DNA of 64,000 bases. Origin: Pseudomonas vlassakiae. Its GTDB lineage: Bacteria; Pseudomonadota; Gammaproteobacteria; Pseudomonadales; Pseudomonadaceae. The first letter of the stretch is position 1. Every line of letters starts with the position of its first letter. Both the position numbers and the translations under genes were made by a program. A model generated the notes under the pieces. That model was not told where the DNA came from, made no database searches, and worked only from the letters and a program-made list of their open reading frames with translations. The stretch spans positions 62,001 through 126,000 of the forward strand of contig NZ_JABWRP020000006.1 of NCBI RefSeq assembly GCF_014269035.2, written 5' to 3'. Shown here one piece after another: positions 1 to 7,600 of the stretch.

Positions 1-471
1 CAGTACCTGGATTTCTACCGCCGCCAGCATGGCCTGGAACCGGTGATTTTCCGCTTCTTCAACATCTTCGGCCCGCGCCAGGACCCTTCCTCGCCGTATT
101 CCGGGGTGATCAGCATCTTCAGCGAGCGGGCGGCCCAAGGCTTGCCGATCACTGTGTTCGGTGATGGCGAGCAGACCCGTGACTTCCTCTACGTCGGCGA
201 CCTGGTGCAGGTGATGGTGCAGGCGCTGGAGCAGCCGCAGGTGGAAGAGGGCGCGGTGAATGTCGGCCTGAACCAGGCGACTTCGCTGAACCAGATGCTC
301 AAGGCGCTGGAGCAGGTGGTGGGCAGCTTGCCGGCGATCAGCTACGGCCAGGCGCGTTCGGGTGACATTCGCCATTCCCGGGCGGACAACCAGCGTTTGC
401 TGGCGCGCTTCGACTTCCCGCAGCCGACCCCGATGGTCCAGGGCTTGGCCAAGCTGCTCGGCAAGGCCTGA
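1..471 (+). CDS. NAD-dependent epimerase/dehydratase, C-terminal part (5' end outside window)
   Basis: The reading frame is open from base 1, so only the last 156 residues are visible and the true start lies upstream. The visible part has the substrate-binding half of an extended short-chain dehydrogenase: FRFFNIFGPRQDP, then a GDGEQTRDFLYVGDLV stretch typical of UDP-glucose 4-epimerase/dTDP-glucose dehydratase relatives. The Rossmann glycine motif and YxxxK catalytic pair would lie before the window. It probably acts in the cytoplasm on a nucleotide sugar for polysaccharide or LPS synthesis; the exact substrate cannot be told. It ends at a GC-rich stem-loop. Confidence 0.85.
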   Translation, partial: QYLDFYRRQHGLEPVIFRFFNIFGPRQDPSSPYSGVISIFSERAAQGLPITVFGDGEQTRDFLYVGDLVQVMVQALEQPQVEEGAVNVGLNQATSLNQMLKALEQVVGSLPAISYGQARSGDIRHSRADNQRLLARFDFPQPTPMVQGLAKLLGKA

Positions 472-478
472 GAGAGCC

Positions 479-497
479 GGGGCCGCAGAGCGGCCCC
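479..497. terminator. GC-rich stem-loop between convergent genes
   Basis: Perfect 8-bp arms GGGGCCGC and GCGGCCCC enclose the loop AGA. It sits 8 bases after the epimerase stop and 4 bases before the convergent HxlR stop. There is no clear T-run on either strand, so termination is only likely. Near-identical hairpins occur at 22754-22770 and 63620-63638. Confidence 0.4.
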
Positions 498-500
498 AGC

Positions 501-944
501 CTACGTATGCCGGACAACCTTGCGTAGGCAATCCTCCGCCGTGAGCAGCCGGCCATCTTCTGCTCGCACCTGCAGAATCCCGACTGGCCGCCCCTTGGCA
601 CTGTCCACCAGTTCAGACCGCGCTTCCCCCGGCTCGAACAGAAAGCGCTCCCCCCACTGGCGCAACCCCACCACGATCGGAAACACCGAGCGCCCTTTCT
701 CGGTCAGCACATATTCCTTGTAGGCACTGCCATCCGACGCCGGCTGCAAAGCCAACAGCCCACTCTCCACCAGCCATTTCAGCCGTGACGCCAGGATGTT
801 CTTCGCCAGCCCCAGGTTCTTCTGGAACTCGCTGAAACGGCGAAGGCCATCGAAGGCATCGCGCAGGATCATCAGCGCCCAGCGGTCACCCAGCACTTCC
901 AGCGCCCGGGCCACGGGGCATTGAGCGTTCACTTCATCGAGCAT
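501..944 (-). CDS. HxlR-family transcriptional regulator
   Basis: This 147-residue protein has the HxlR winged-helix pattern: CPVARALEVLGDRWALMILRD at the N-terminus, a recognition region near LGLAKNILASRLKWLVESGLL, and a beta-wing ending in YVLTEKGRSVFP. HxlR proteins are homodimeric DNA-binding regulators, often sensing electrophiles or oxidation through an N-terminal cysteine; Cys9 here is a candidate. The ATG at 944 is chosen because the HxlR domain starts within a few residues of it; the frame stays open upstream but shows no family similarity. The gene is divergent from the MFS exporter at 1047, and inverted repeats lie in the shared 102-bp gap, so it probably controls that exporter. 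Confidence 0.9.
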   Translation of the reverse strand: MLDEVNAQCPVARALEVLGDRWALMILRDAFDGLRRFSEFQKNLGLAKNILASRLKWLVESGLLALQPASDGSAYKEYVLTEKGRSVFPIVVGLRQWGERFLFEPGEARSELVDSAKGRPVGILQVRAEDGRLLTAEDCLRKVVRHT

Positions 945-979
945 GGCGGCACCTGCGTTGTTTATCTGGTTGCAGATTA

Positions 980-1025
980 AAACCACATTTGCTAAATATC
1001 CATCATGTGGTTTCAATTTGAAACC
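980..1025. promoter_or_regulatory. Candidate HxlR operator (two inverted repeats)
   Basis: AAACCACAT at 980-988 is the exact reverse complement of ATGTGGTTT at 1005-1013. Overlapping it, 1009-1025 is a perfect 17-bp palindrome, GGTTTCAA-T-TTGAAACC. Both lie in the divergent gap between the HxlR regulator and the MFS gene, where an autoregulatory operator is expected. The assignment rests on position and symmetry only. Confidence 0.5.
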
Positions 1026-1046
1026 AGGCATGAAGGAGTCAGCCTG

Positions 1047-2240
1047 ATGAATCGCTGGATAACCCTGTTGCTTGCCGCCACCTGTGCCATGGCCGTGGCC
1101 ACGGTCTATTTCGCCCAACCTTTGCTCGATTCGATAGCCAGTGATCTGGGTGTGGCGCAGCAGCAGATCGGTTGGGTGGTCGGCGCAACGCAGGTGGGTT
1201 ATGCCCTTGGGCTGATCCTGATCGTGCCCCTTGGCGACCTTGTCGAACGCAAGCGCCTGCTGCTGGGGCAGCTGCTGGTTGCAGCCCTGGCCCTGATCGG
1301 TGTCAGCCTGGCGCAGCAATGGCTGATTCTGCTGGCTGCTCTGGCCTTGGTCGGGCTTATGGCCGTCATGGTGCAAGTGATGGTCGCCCACGCCGCCACC
1401 CTGGCCACCCCGGCCAGTCAGGGGCAAGTGGTGGGCACGGTCACCAGCGGGGTGGTGCTGGGCATTCTGCTCGCGCGTCTGGTTTCCGGCGCACTCGCCG
1501 ACCTGGCCGGATGGCGCAACGTGTACTTCGTGGCAGCAGCTGTGCTCACGCTGATGGCCGTGGTCCTCTGGCGCTGCCTGCCAGCCAGCCGGGTACCCGG
1601 GCAACGGCCAGGCTACCGGCAAGTGCTCGGTTCGTTGTTCACCTTGTACCGGCACGACAGCTTGCTGCGTCGGCGCGGCTTGTTCGGTTTGTTGATCTTC
1701 GCTGCCTTCAGTGTGCTGTGGAGTGCCATGGTGCTGCCCCTGAGTGCACCACCCAGGGCGCTCAGCCATACCGAGATCGGCCTCTTCGGCCTGGCAGGTA
1801 TCGCCGGCACCCTGGCAGCGTCGAGGGCCGGGCGGCTGGCTGATCTAGGGCAGGGCGAGCGCACCACTGGCCTGGCGCTGGCCTTGTTGACGCTGTCATG
1901 GCTGCCGACAGCCTTTCTCGGGCAATCGCTGACGGCGTTCGTGCTGGGTGTGCTGATGCTGGATTTCGCCGTGCAGGCGGTGCATGTCACCAACCAGAGC
2001 CTGTTGCTGGCGGGGCGTGGCGCGATGGCCAGCCGCTTGATCGGCGCTTACATGTGTTGCTACTCGGTCGGCAGCGGTTCAGGGGCGGTGCTGGCGAGCT
2101 GGGTGTATGCGCGCTGGGGCTGGACGGCGGTATGCGGGCTGGGGATGGTGATCAGTGCGCTGGCGCTGGGGTACTGGGCGTGGGGGCAACGAAGAAGGGC
2201 GACCGAAGCCGCCCTGCCGTGTTCAGGTCAGAATTTGTAG
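1047..2240 (+). CDS. MFS transporter (drug/sugar efflux type)
   Basis: This 397-residue protein has about twelve hydrophobic segments. The first is RWITLLLAATCAMAVATVYF followed by AQPLLDSIASDLG, as in the YgaY/AraJ-like DHA branch of the major facilitator superfamily. The loop between TM2 and TM3 reads PLGDLVERKRLLL, a form of the MFS signature. It should be a proton-driven exporter in the inner membrane; the substrate is unknown. The ATG at 1047 is preferred over an upstream in-frame ATG at 1005 because GAAGGAG at 1032-1038 sits at ribosome-binding distance and the first membrane helix follows directly. The last 13 bases overlap the end of the convergent ompW-like gene. Confidence 0.88.
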   Translation: MNRWITLLLAATCAMAVATVYFAQPLLDSIASDLGVAQQQIGWVVGATQVGYALGLILIVPLGDLVERKRLLLGQLLVAALALIGVSLAQQWLILLAALALVGLMAVMVQVMVAHAATLATPASQGQVVGTVTSGVVLGILLARLVSGALADLAGWRNVYFVAAAVLTLMAVVLWRCLPASRVPGQRPGYRQVLGSLFTLYRHDSLLRRRGLFGLLIFAAFSVLWSAMVLPLSAPPRALSHTEIGLFGLAGIAGTLAASRAGRLADLGQGERTTGLALALLTLSWLPTAFLGQSLTAFVLGVLMLDFAVQAVHVTNQSLLLAGRGAMASRLIGAYMCCYSVGSGSGAVLASWVYARWGWTAVCGLGMVISALALGYWAWGQRRRATEAALPCSGQNL

Positions 2241-2911
2241 CCAAGGCCGACCATGTACACCCATGGGTCGACATCGACGTCGACCTTGGTCTTGCTGTAG
2301 CCCAATGCGGTTGGGCCGTTGACGCTGGCTTTGGTGTCGATGTCGACGTACCAGACCGAGGCGTTCACCAGCAGGTTGTCGGTGATCATGTAGTCCATGC
2401 CCAACTGGCCGGCGATACCGACCGAATCCTGCAGCTTGAGGTTGCTGAAGCCCTGCTGCTTGCGTTCACTGGTCAGGTCTTCGTCGAAGAACAGGGTGTA
2501 GTTGATGCCGACGCCGGCATAGGGCTGGAACTTGGAGTTAGGCTCCATCGGGTAGTACTGCACGGACAGGGTCGGTGGCAGCTGCTTGATGTCGGCCAGT
2601 TTACCGTCCAGCCCACCGCCCAGGCCCTTGACGCCTACGCTGTGCTTGAACGGGGTGGCGGCCAGCAGCTCCAGGCCGATGTGGTCGGTGAGCATGTAGG
2701 CGAAAGTCAGGCCCAGCTGGGTGTCACTGTCCAGGGTCGCCTTGGTGCCCGACACCTTGTTGCCGTCGAATTTCAGGTCGCCGCTGCTCTCGTTCGGTGC
2801 GGTGGTGATGGCACCGGCGCGGACGATGACATCACCCGCCTGGTGGGCGTGGGCAACAGGGGCGGCGAGCGCAAGGGCCACAAGCGAGGCGCCGAGCAAG
2901 GACTTGTTCAT
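2228..2911 (-). CDS. OmpW-family outer membrane protein
   Basis: This 227-residue protein starts with a signal peptide ([22 protein letters not shown]) and then HQAGDVIVRAGAITT, the usual OmpW mature start. It has alternating beta-strands such as LGLTFAYMLTDHIGLELLAA and FQPYAGVGINYTLFF, and ends in the aromatic outer-membrane sorting signal VGLGYKF. OmpW proteins are 8-stranded barrels with a hydrophobic lateral gate, linked to uptake of small hydrophobic compounds. The ATG at 2911 has GGGAG at 2916-2920; a TTG four codons upstream overlaps this site and is unlikely. The gene is monocistronic, overlapping the convergent MFS gene by 13 bases. Confidence 0.93.
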   Translation of the reverse strand: MNKSLLGASLVALALAAPVAHAHQAGDVIVRAGAITTAPNESSGDLKFDGNKVSGTKATLDSDTQLGLTFAYMLTDHIGLELLAATPFKHSVGVKGLGGGLDGKLADIKQLPPTLSVQYYPMEPNSKFQPYAGVGINYTLFFDEDLTSERKQQGFSNLKLQDSVGIAGQLGMDYMITDNLLVNASVWYVDIDTKASVNGPTALGYSKTKVDVDVDPWVYMVGLGYKF

Positions 2912-3020
2912 GGAAGCTCCCAAAGGACGTGAGTAATCGAGTAGTCCAATGGTACGGAGCTGGCTAAACGGAATGTTTGACCCAGCTCAAAGAAGCGTCG
3001 TCATGAATCCGACACAGTTC

Positions 3021-3536
3021 TCACTTGAGAACATAAGCGTATATTTTCTCCGCTTCCATCTGGTATCCGGCGTCGGCCAATTCGCTGCTGGAGGCTCTAA
3101 CCTGCATCTTTCCCTCGATCCAGTAGGGCTGATAGAGGTCCTCCACGCGCACACCCATTTCGCTGAAAATGTGCACGATCTGGTTCGACGGTGGGGGAGG
3201 CACATGGATGCAGGCGCCGTAGTAAGGCACCAGCAAGAATTCCGTGGTGCGGCCTTCTTCACTCACCTCCAGCGGGACGATGTAGCCCGGGATCTTCACC
3301 TGCTGGCCATCGAGGCTTTTCACCACCGGGGCGTCGGGCGCCTGCTGGCGTGCCGGCGGGGCCGATTCGGCTGATAGCGCATTGCTCAGCTGCGACATGT
3401 CGTGCAGCGGTGCCAGTTGTGGCGGGATGACGGGTGCGCCTTCGGGGATCAGCGCAGGCCAGTCCAGTTCGCGCACCTCGTCCGCCCACACAGGGGCGGC
3501 GAGGAACAGGATCGATAACAGCAGTACGCGGAGCAT
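3021..3536 (-). CDS. DUF3299 periplasmic protein, last gene of the zinc-type ABC operon
   Basis: This 171-residue protein starts with a signal peptide (MLRVLLLSILFLAAPVWA). Its core is KIPGYIVPLE followed by FLLVPYYGACIHVPPPPSNQ, the DUF3299 signature with a conserved Cys and His. No enzyme activity is established for the family. The ATG at 3536 lies 8 bases after the permease stop and has GAGAGG upstream, so the gene is translated with the operon. The four-gene order (DUF2796, ATPase, permease, DUF3299) matches, from memory, P. aeruginosa PA4063-PA4066, a zinc-starvation cluster. That suggests a role in zinc acquisition or periplasmic zinc handling. Confidence 0.8.
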   Translation of the reverse strand: MLRVLLLSILFLAAPVWADEVRELDWPALIPEGAPVIPPQLAPLHDMSQLSNALSAESAPPARQQAPDAPVVKSLDGQQVKIPGYIVPLEVSEEGRTTEFLLVPYYGACIHVPPPPSNQIVHIFSEMGVRVEDLYQPYWIEGKMQVRASSSELADAGYQMEAEKIYAYVLK

Positions 3537-3544
3537 GATGCCTC

Positions 3545-4810
3545 TCACAGATGAATGGACAGGCCATCGGCCAGCGACTGCCGATAGGCGCGCCAGGCCG
3601 GCACGCTGCCCATCAGCAGCGCTGCGCCAAGTATGATAGCCAGCAGCGTCCATTCATGTGCGCTGGGCAAGGCGAGTGGCAGGTACAGGCCGTAGTTGGC
3701 CTGGACGTAGCCCTGGGCCAGCGCGATGCCCGCATACAGCAACCCAAGCCCCGCCGCGATACCCGTCACCGCCAGCGCCAGCGCTTCGAGCACCAGCAGC
3801 CCGGCGATATGCCACGGCCGTGCGCCCACCGAGCGCAGGATCGCCATTTCCCGGCGGCGTTCGTTGAGGCTGGTGAGAATCGCCGTGAGCATGCCGATCA
3901 GGCCGGTCAGCACCACGAACAACGAGACCACGAACAACGCCTGCTCGGCAGTGCCCATCAGGCTCCACAGCTCCTGCAAGGCCACCCCGGGCAGGATCGC
4001 CAGCAACGGTTCGCTGCGGTACTCGTTGATCTCGCGCTGCAGGCTGAAGGTGGCGATCTTGTTGTTGAGCCCGAGCATGAAGGCGGTGATGGCTGCTGGC
4101 TGCAGGTCCATGGTTCGCGCCTGTTCGGCACTGATACGCCCGGCACCACGAGCCGGCACGCCGTTGTGCCAGTCGATGTGGATGGCCTCCATGCCGCCGA
4201 GGCTGATGTGCAGGGTGCGGTCGACCGGCGTGCCGGTGCGCTTGAGCACGCCGACCACGGTGAACGGCTTGTCGTCATGCTTGACCAGGCTGATCGCGGC
4301 GACACCGTGCGCCAATACCAGCTTGTCACCGAGCTTGTAGTGCAGCGCGTCGGCCACTTCCGCGCCGAGTACCACTTCGAACGGGTCGCTGGCGAATTCA
4401 CGGCCCTGGCTCAGCTCCAGGTGCTGCTTGCGGCCGTACTGGTAATGGCTGAAGTAATCGGTGGTGGTACCCATCACCCGATAGCCACGGTGCGAATCAC
4501 CCAGCGAGATAGGGATTGCCCACTTGACCCGTGGGTCCTGGGCGTAGTGCTGGAAGCTGTCCCAGCGGATGTTGTTGGTGGCGTTGCCGATGCGGAACAC
4601 CGAGTACAGCAGCAGGTTCACCGACCCCGAGCGGGCACCGACGATCAGGTCGGTGCCGCTGATGGTGCTGGCGAAGCTGGCGCGCGCTTCGGTGCGCACC
4701 CGTTCGACCGCCAGCAGCAGGCATACCGACAGGGCGATGGCGAAGGCGGTGAGGAAGGCGGTGAAGCGGCGGTTGGCCAGGCTGGCCAGGGCAAGGCGGA
4801 GCAGGTACAT
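3545..4810 (-). CDS. ABC transporter permease, FtsX/MacB type
   Basis: This 421-residue protein has the FtsX-like layout: one N-terminal membrane helix (RFTAFLTAFAIALSVCLLLAV), a large periplasmic domain of about 250 residues, and three C-terminal helices. The conserved cytoplasmic loop NERRREMAILRSVGA lies between the last helices. Such permeases usually do mechanotransmission or move substrates within the periplasm rather than classic import. Its ATG overlaps the stop of the ATPase gene (TGATG at 4808-4812), so the two are translationally coupled. Context points to zinc homeostasis, though the substrate is not shown by sequence. Confidence 0.88.
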   Translation of the reverse strand: MYLLRLALASLANRRFTAFLTAFAIALSVCLLLAVERVRTEARASFASTISGTDLIVGARSGSVNLLLYSVFRIGNATNNIRWDSFQHYAQDPRVKWAIPISLGDSHRGYRVMGTTTDYFSHYQYGRKQHLELSQGREFASDPFEVVLGAEVADALHYKLGDKLVLAHGVAAISLVKHDDKPFTVVGVLKRTGTPVDRTLHISLGGMEAIHIDWHNGVPARGAGRISAEQARTMDLQPAAITAFMLGLNNKIATFSLQREINEYRSEPLLAILPGVALQELWSLMGTAEQALFVVSLFVVLTGLIGMLTAILTSLNERRREMAILRSVGARPWHIAGLLVLEALALAVTGIAAGLGLLYAGIALAQGYVQANYGLYLPLALPSAHEWTLLAIILGAALLMGSVPAWRAYRQSLADGLSIHL

Positions 4811-5520
4811 CAGGCCTCCCGGGGCTTGGCGGCGCGGTTGAGTTCGGCCAGGGACAGGTGACGGTCGAACAGCGGTGCCAGGCTCTGGTCATGGCTGACG
4901 AACAGCAGGCTGGAACCGGCCGCGCGGCATTCGTCGAACAGCAGGCGGATGAAGGCCTCACGGGTGTCGGCATCCAGTGCCGAGGTCGGCTCGTCGGCGA
5001 TCACCAGTTCCGGCTGGCCGATCAGTGCGCGAGCAGCCGCAACGCGCTGCTGCTGGCCGATCGACAGGCTGTCGGCACGCCGTGCGAGCAGTGCCGGGTC
5101 ACCCAGGCCCAGGTGCGCGAGCAGCTCGCTGGCGGCCTGGTCGACGCTGCCGTGGCGCTGAATGGCTCGTTCGGCGCGGCTGCGCGAAAAGCGGCAGGGC
5201 AGCTCGACATTCTCGCGCACCGAGAGGAACGGCAGCAGGTTGAACTGCTGGAAGATGTAGCCGGTGTGGTCGACCCGGAAGCGGTCACGCGCGCCCTGGC
5301 CGAGCACGGCGAGGTCCTGCCCGAGCAACTGGATGCGCCCCTGTCCCGGCCGGTTGACCCCGCCGAGCAGGCCCAGCAGGGTGGTCTTGCCACTGCCGCT
5401 GGGGCCTTTGAGGAACAGTGCTTCGCCGGCTTCCAGGCGGAATGCCGGGATATCCAGCAGTGGCGCCTGGCCAGGCCAGGCGAACACCAGGCCTTGCAGA
5501 TCAATCAACGCCTGGCGCAT
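4810..5520 (-). CDS. ABC transporter ATP-binding protein
   Basis: This 236-residue nucleotide-binding protein has all the ABC motifs: Walker A GPSGSGKTTLL, Q-loop in YIFQQFNLLPFLSVRENVELP, signature LSIGQQQRVAAARAL, Walker B LVIADEPTSALD, and the H-loop SHDQSL. It belongs to the LolD/MacB branch, which pairs with FtsX-like permeases such as the adjacent product. The start is 1 base after the DUF2796 stop, and the end overlaps the permease start, so all four genes form one transcript. It should energise the permease from the cytoplasmic face. Confidence 0.92.
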   Translation of the reverse strand: MRQALIDLQGLVFAWPGQAPLLDIPAFRLEAGEALFLKGPSGSGKTTLLGLLGGVNRPGQGRIQLLGQDLAVLGQGARDRFRVDHTGYIFQQFNLLPFLSVRENVELPCRFSRSRAERAIQRHGSVDQAASELLAHLGLGDPALLARRADSLSIGQQQRVAAARALIGQPELVIADEPTSALDADTREAFIRLLFDECRAAGSSLLFVSHDQSLAPLFDRHLSLAELNRAAKPREA

Positions 5521-5521
5521 T

Positions 5522-6097
5522 TCAGAATGCGACCACGGCCTTGGCGGGCGAAGTCTCGACGCCTTTCTGGCCGTTCGGGCCGATCAGTTGCACGTTGATC
5601 TTCTGGGTGGCCGGGAAGGCCTTGTACAGCGGGGCAAGGTCGATCTGGGCCAGTTTTTCCGGGGTGGCGCAGGTCAGTTGGTAGTGGGCATTGATGTCGC
5701 TGTGCACGTGGCCTTTCTCATGCTCGTCACCGTCGTCGTCAGCTTTGGCTGCGTCGCCGAACAGTGGGCTTTCCAGCTCTTGCTGGTCTTCCTTGCAGCC
5801 GGCGGCCGAGGCCAGAGCGAACAGCTTCAGCGGCTGTTCGAGCTGCTGGCGCACGGCGGCGACCTTGGCCTTGTCAGCATCGCTGCTCGCCATGTGCTCG
5901 AAACCGACCAGGTTCATTGCCGGGCTGTCCAGCTCCAGCTCCAGGGTGTTGCCATCGAGCACGGCATTGAGCTTGGCCACGCCATGCTCGTGGGCGGCGA
6001 GAGTGCCGTGGGCGTGATCATGGTCGTGATCGTCGTGGGCATGGGCCACGGCCAGGGGCAGCAGGGCGAAGGGCAGGGCGAGCAGCAGACGACGCAT
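5522..6097 (-). CDS. DUF2796 His-rich periplasmic zinc-binding protein
   Basis: This 191-residue protein has a signal peptide (MRRLLLALPFALLPLAVAHA) followed at once by a His/Asp run, HDDHDHDHAHG, and then AAHEHGVAKLNAVLDG. A second His/Asp/Glu-rich stretch (DDDGDEHEKGHVHSD) sits mid-protein. These are strong metal ligands, as in ZnuA loops and ZrgA-type proteins. It is the first gene of the operon with the ATPase, permease and DUF3299 genes. The ATG at 6097 is chosen because the signal peptide starts there. A 10-bp palindrome 35-45 bases upstream resembles a Zur site, so zinc starvation is the likely inducer. Confidence 0.85.
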   Translation of the reverse strand: MRRLLLALPFALLPLAVAHAHDDHDHDHAHGTLAAHEHGVAKLNAVLDGNTLELELDSPAMNLVGFEHMASSDADKAKVAAVRQQLEQPLKLFALASAAGCKEDQQELESPLFGDAAKADDDGDEHEKGHVHSDINAHYQLTCATPEKLAQIDLAPLYKAFPATQKINVQLIGPNGQKGVETSPAKAVVAF

Positions 6098-6127
6098 GGA
6101 CGACTCCGGGGGCGGGCTGGAATATTC

Positions 6128-6145
6128 GGTTATGTTATAACAACT
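6128..6145. promoter_or_regulatory. Candidate Zur-type operator upstream of the zinc operon
   Basis: The sequence around 6133-6142, TGTTATAACA, is a perfect palindrome. It contains the TGTTATA and TATAACA half-sites of the gammaproteobacterial Zur box, but overlapped more closely than in the consensus. It lies just upstream of the His-rich DUF2796 gene and is AT-rich compared with its surroundings. Position and family knowledge support it; the spacing argues for caution. Confidence 0.4.
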
Positions 6146-6228
6146 TTTCTTCGCGCCGCCAGCCTGAGTGGCGCAGGTTTCATGTTGCGGTAGCATGGCG
6201 GCATTGACCTGAGCTCAAGGAACGCATC

Positions 6229-6564
6229 GTGAGAATTCGTGGACAGATTGGTGACTGGCCGGTGGACCTGACCATCGAGCTGGAGCCGCAGGAGTGGGCG
6301 CAGTTGGGGCGGCAGATCGAGGTGCCGGCGGTTCAGCCGGTAGCCACGGCAGCGGCAACGCGCCAGGACGATGGGCAATGGAATGCGGCGCGTGAGGTGT
6401 TGCGCCTGGCAGGGCGGATGAACGGGCCGGAATTGCTCGACCGGCTGGAAGGGCTGGCCGGCAGTACGGTGGCGGGCAAGCGGCTGCTGGTGCGCTTGCG
6501 GCACAGCAGTGAGGTGAAGGTAGAGAGTGGCGTGGATGCGCCGGTGTATCACTGGGTAGGGTGA
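6229..6564 (+). CDS. Conserved hypothetical protein, 111 aa
   Basis: A small soluble protein with no signal peptide or membrane helix. It begins with a beta-like segment (MRIRGQIGDWPVDLTIELEPQEW), has an Ala/Thr-rich linker, then a helical part (AREVLRLAGRMNGPELLDRLEGLAG), and ends in KRLLVRLRHSSEVKV. I do not recognise a domain of known function. The GTG start at 6229 has AAGGAA at 6217-6222. It is divergent from the zinc operon, with 131 bases between the two starts, and could share that regulatory gap. It is followed by two opposed REP sequences, so it is likely monocistronic. Confidence 0.75.
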   Translation: MRIRGQIGDWPVDLTIELEPQEWAQLGRQIEVPAVQPVATAAATRQDDGQWNAAREVLRLAGRMNGPELLDRLEGLAGSTVAGKRLLVRLRHSSEVKVESGVDAPVYHWVG

Positions 6565-6582
6565 GGTTACCCATGCGGGCAT

Positions 6583-6669
6583 CCTCGCGGGTAAACCCGC
6601 TTCCACAGCTACTGCACAGCGCTCAAGTGCTGCGCGATCCCTGTAGGAGCGGGTTTACCCGCGAACGAG
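6583..6669. repeat. Pair of inverted REP sequences
   Basis: A copy reading CGCGGGTAAACCCGC at 6586-6600 is followed about 40 bases later by an opposed copy reading GGAGCGGGTTTACCCGCG. Both match the P. putida REP core with its short palindromic stem. The pair lies between convergent genes and could stabilise mRNA 3' ends. Confidence 0.85.
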
Positions 6670-6696
6670 GGCGAAGCCCTCGCAAAGATTGGCAGG

Positions 6697-7569
6697 TCAG
6701 AACATGGCCGAAGACAGCCGGCGGCGGTAAACACCTACCAGCGGGTGATCACTGCCCAGCAGTTCGAACACCTGCAGCATCGCCTTCTGCGGCAACCCGT
6801 TCTCATAGCCACGATTGCGCTGGAACAGCTTCAGCAACCCGTCCAGCGCCGCTTCATACTGCTGACGCGCCAGCTGCTGAACGCTCAGCTGGTAAGCCGC
6901 CTCATCATCCTGCGGGTTCTGCGCCAGGCGGCTCTTCAGGTCGGCAACTTCCGGCAGGCTGGCGGCCTGGCGCAGGAAGGTCAGCTGGGCCTTGGCGCCG
7001 GCCAGTGCCGCCTTGTGCTCGTCGGTCTTGACCGCATCCAGCACCACTTGGGCCTCGCCCAGTTCGCCACGTTCGGCCAGGCAACGGGCATAGAAGATCA
7101 GCGCTTCAGCATTGCTGTTGTCTTCACCCAGCAGTGCCTTCAGCGCAGCCTCGGCCTCGGCGAAGCGGCTTTCGCTGAACAGTACCTTGGCCTGCTCCAG
7201 CGGCGAAGCGGTTGGGGCGGGCGGCAATTGCACATGCGGCTCGAGCATGGCACGGATCGCCGACTCCGGCTGCGCACCGGCAAAGCCGTCAACCGGCTGG
7301 CCATCCTTGAACAGCACCACGGTCGGCAGGCTGCGGATGCCGAATTGGGCGACTACCTGCTGTTCGACGTCGCAGTTGATCTTGGCCAGCAGCAGTTCGC
7401 CCTGGTAACCCTCGGCGATCTTTGCCAGCAGCGGCATCAGCGCCTTGCATGGCGCGCACCACTCGGCCCAGAAGTCCACCAGCACCGGCTTGTGGAAGGA
7501 GTTCTCGATCACCAGTTGCTGGAAGGTGGCATCGGTGGCATCGAAGATATAGGGGGTGTCCTGGCTCAT
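6697..7569 (-). CDS. Thioredoxin-fold co-chaperone, CnoX/YbbN-like
   Basis: This 290-residue protein joins an N-terminal thioredoxin domain (active site WAEWCAPCKALMP near residue 40) to a C-terminal helical repeat region of TPR type (EAEAALKALLGEDNSNAEALIFYARCLAERGE and following). That is the CnoX/YbbN architecture: a holdase that protects substrates and passes them to GroEL and DnaK. Both active-site cysteines are present (CAPC), whereas the E. coli protein has SxxC, so this one could also act as an oxidoreductase. The ATG at 7569 fits the family start. The methyltransferase gene ends 31 bases upstream in the same direction. Confidence 0.88.
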   Translation of the reverse strand: MSQDTPYIFDATDATFQQLVIENSFHKPVLVDFWAEWCAPCKALMPLLAKIAEGYQGELLLAKINCDVEQQVVAQFGIRSLPTVVLFKDGQPVDGFAGAQPESAIRAMLEPHVQLPPAPTASPLEQAKVLFSESRFAEAEAALKALLGEDNSNAEALIFYARCLAERGELGEAQVVLDAVKTDEHKAALAGAKAQLTFLRQAASLPEVADLKSRLAQNPQDDEAAYQLSVQQLARQQYEAALDGLLKLFQRNRGYENGLPQKAMLQVFELLGSDHPLVGVYRRRLSSAMF

Positions 7570-7600
7570 CGCGACTCTCGCAAATCCGTGAATGGCACCA

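Noticed and set aside
945..1769. N-terminal extension of the HxlR frame through the MFS gene
   Set aside because: The extension is Gln/His-rich antisense of the transporter. The HxlR domain starts right at the ATG at 944.
3551..4861. A 436-codon frame opposite the ABC permease
   Set aside because: It has no motif and Gln/Arg/Val-rich composition typical of an antisense shadow; the permease is clearly real.
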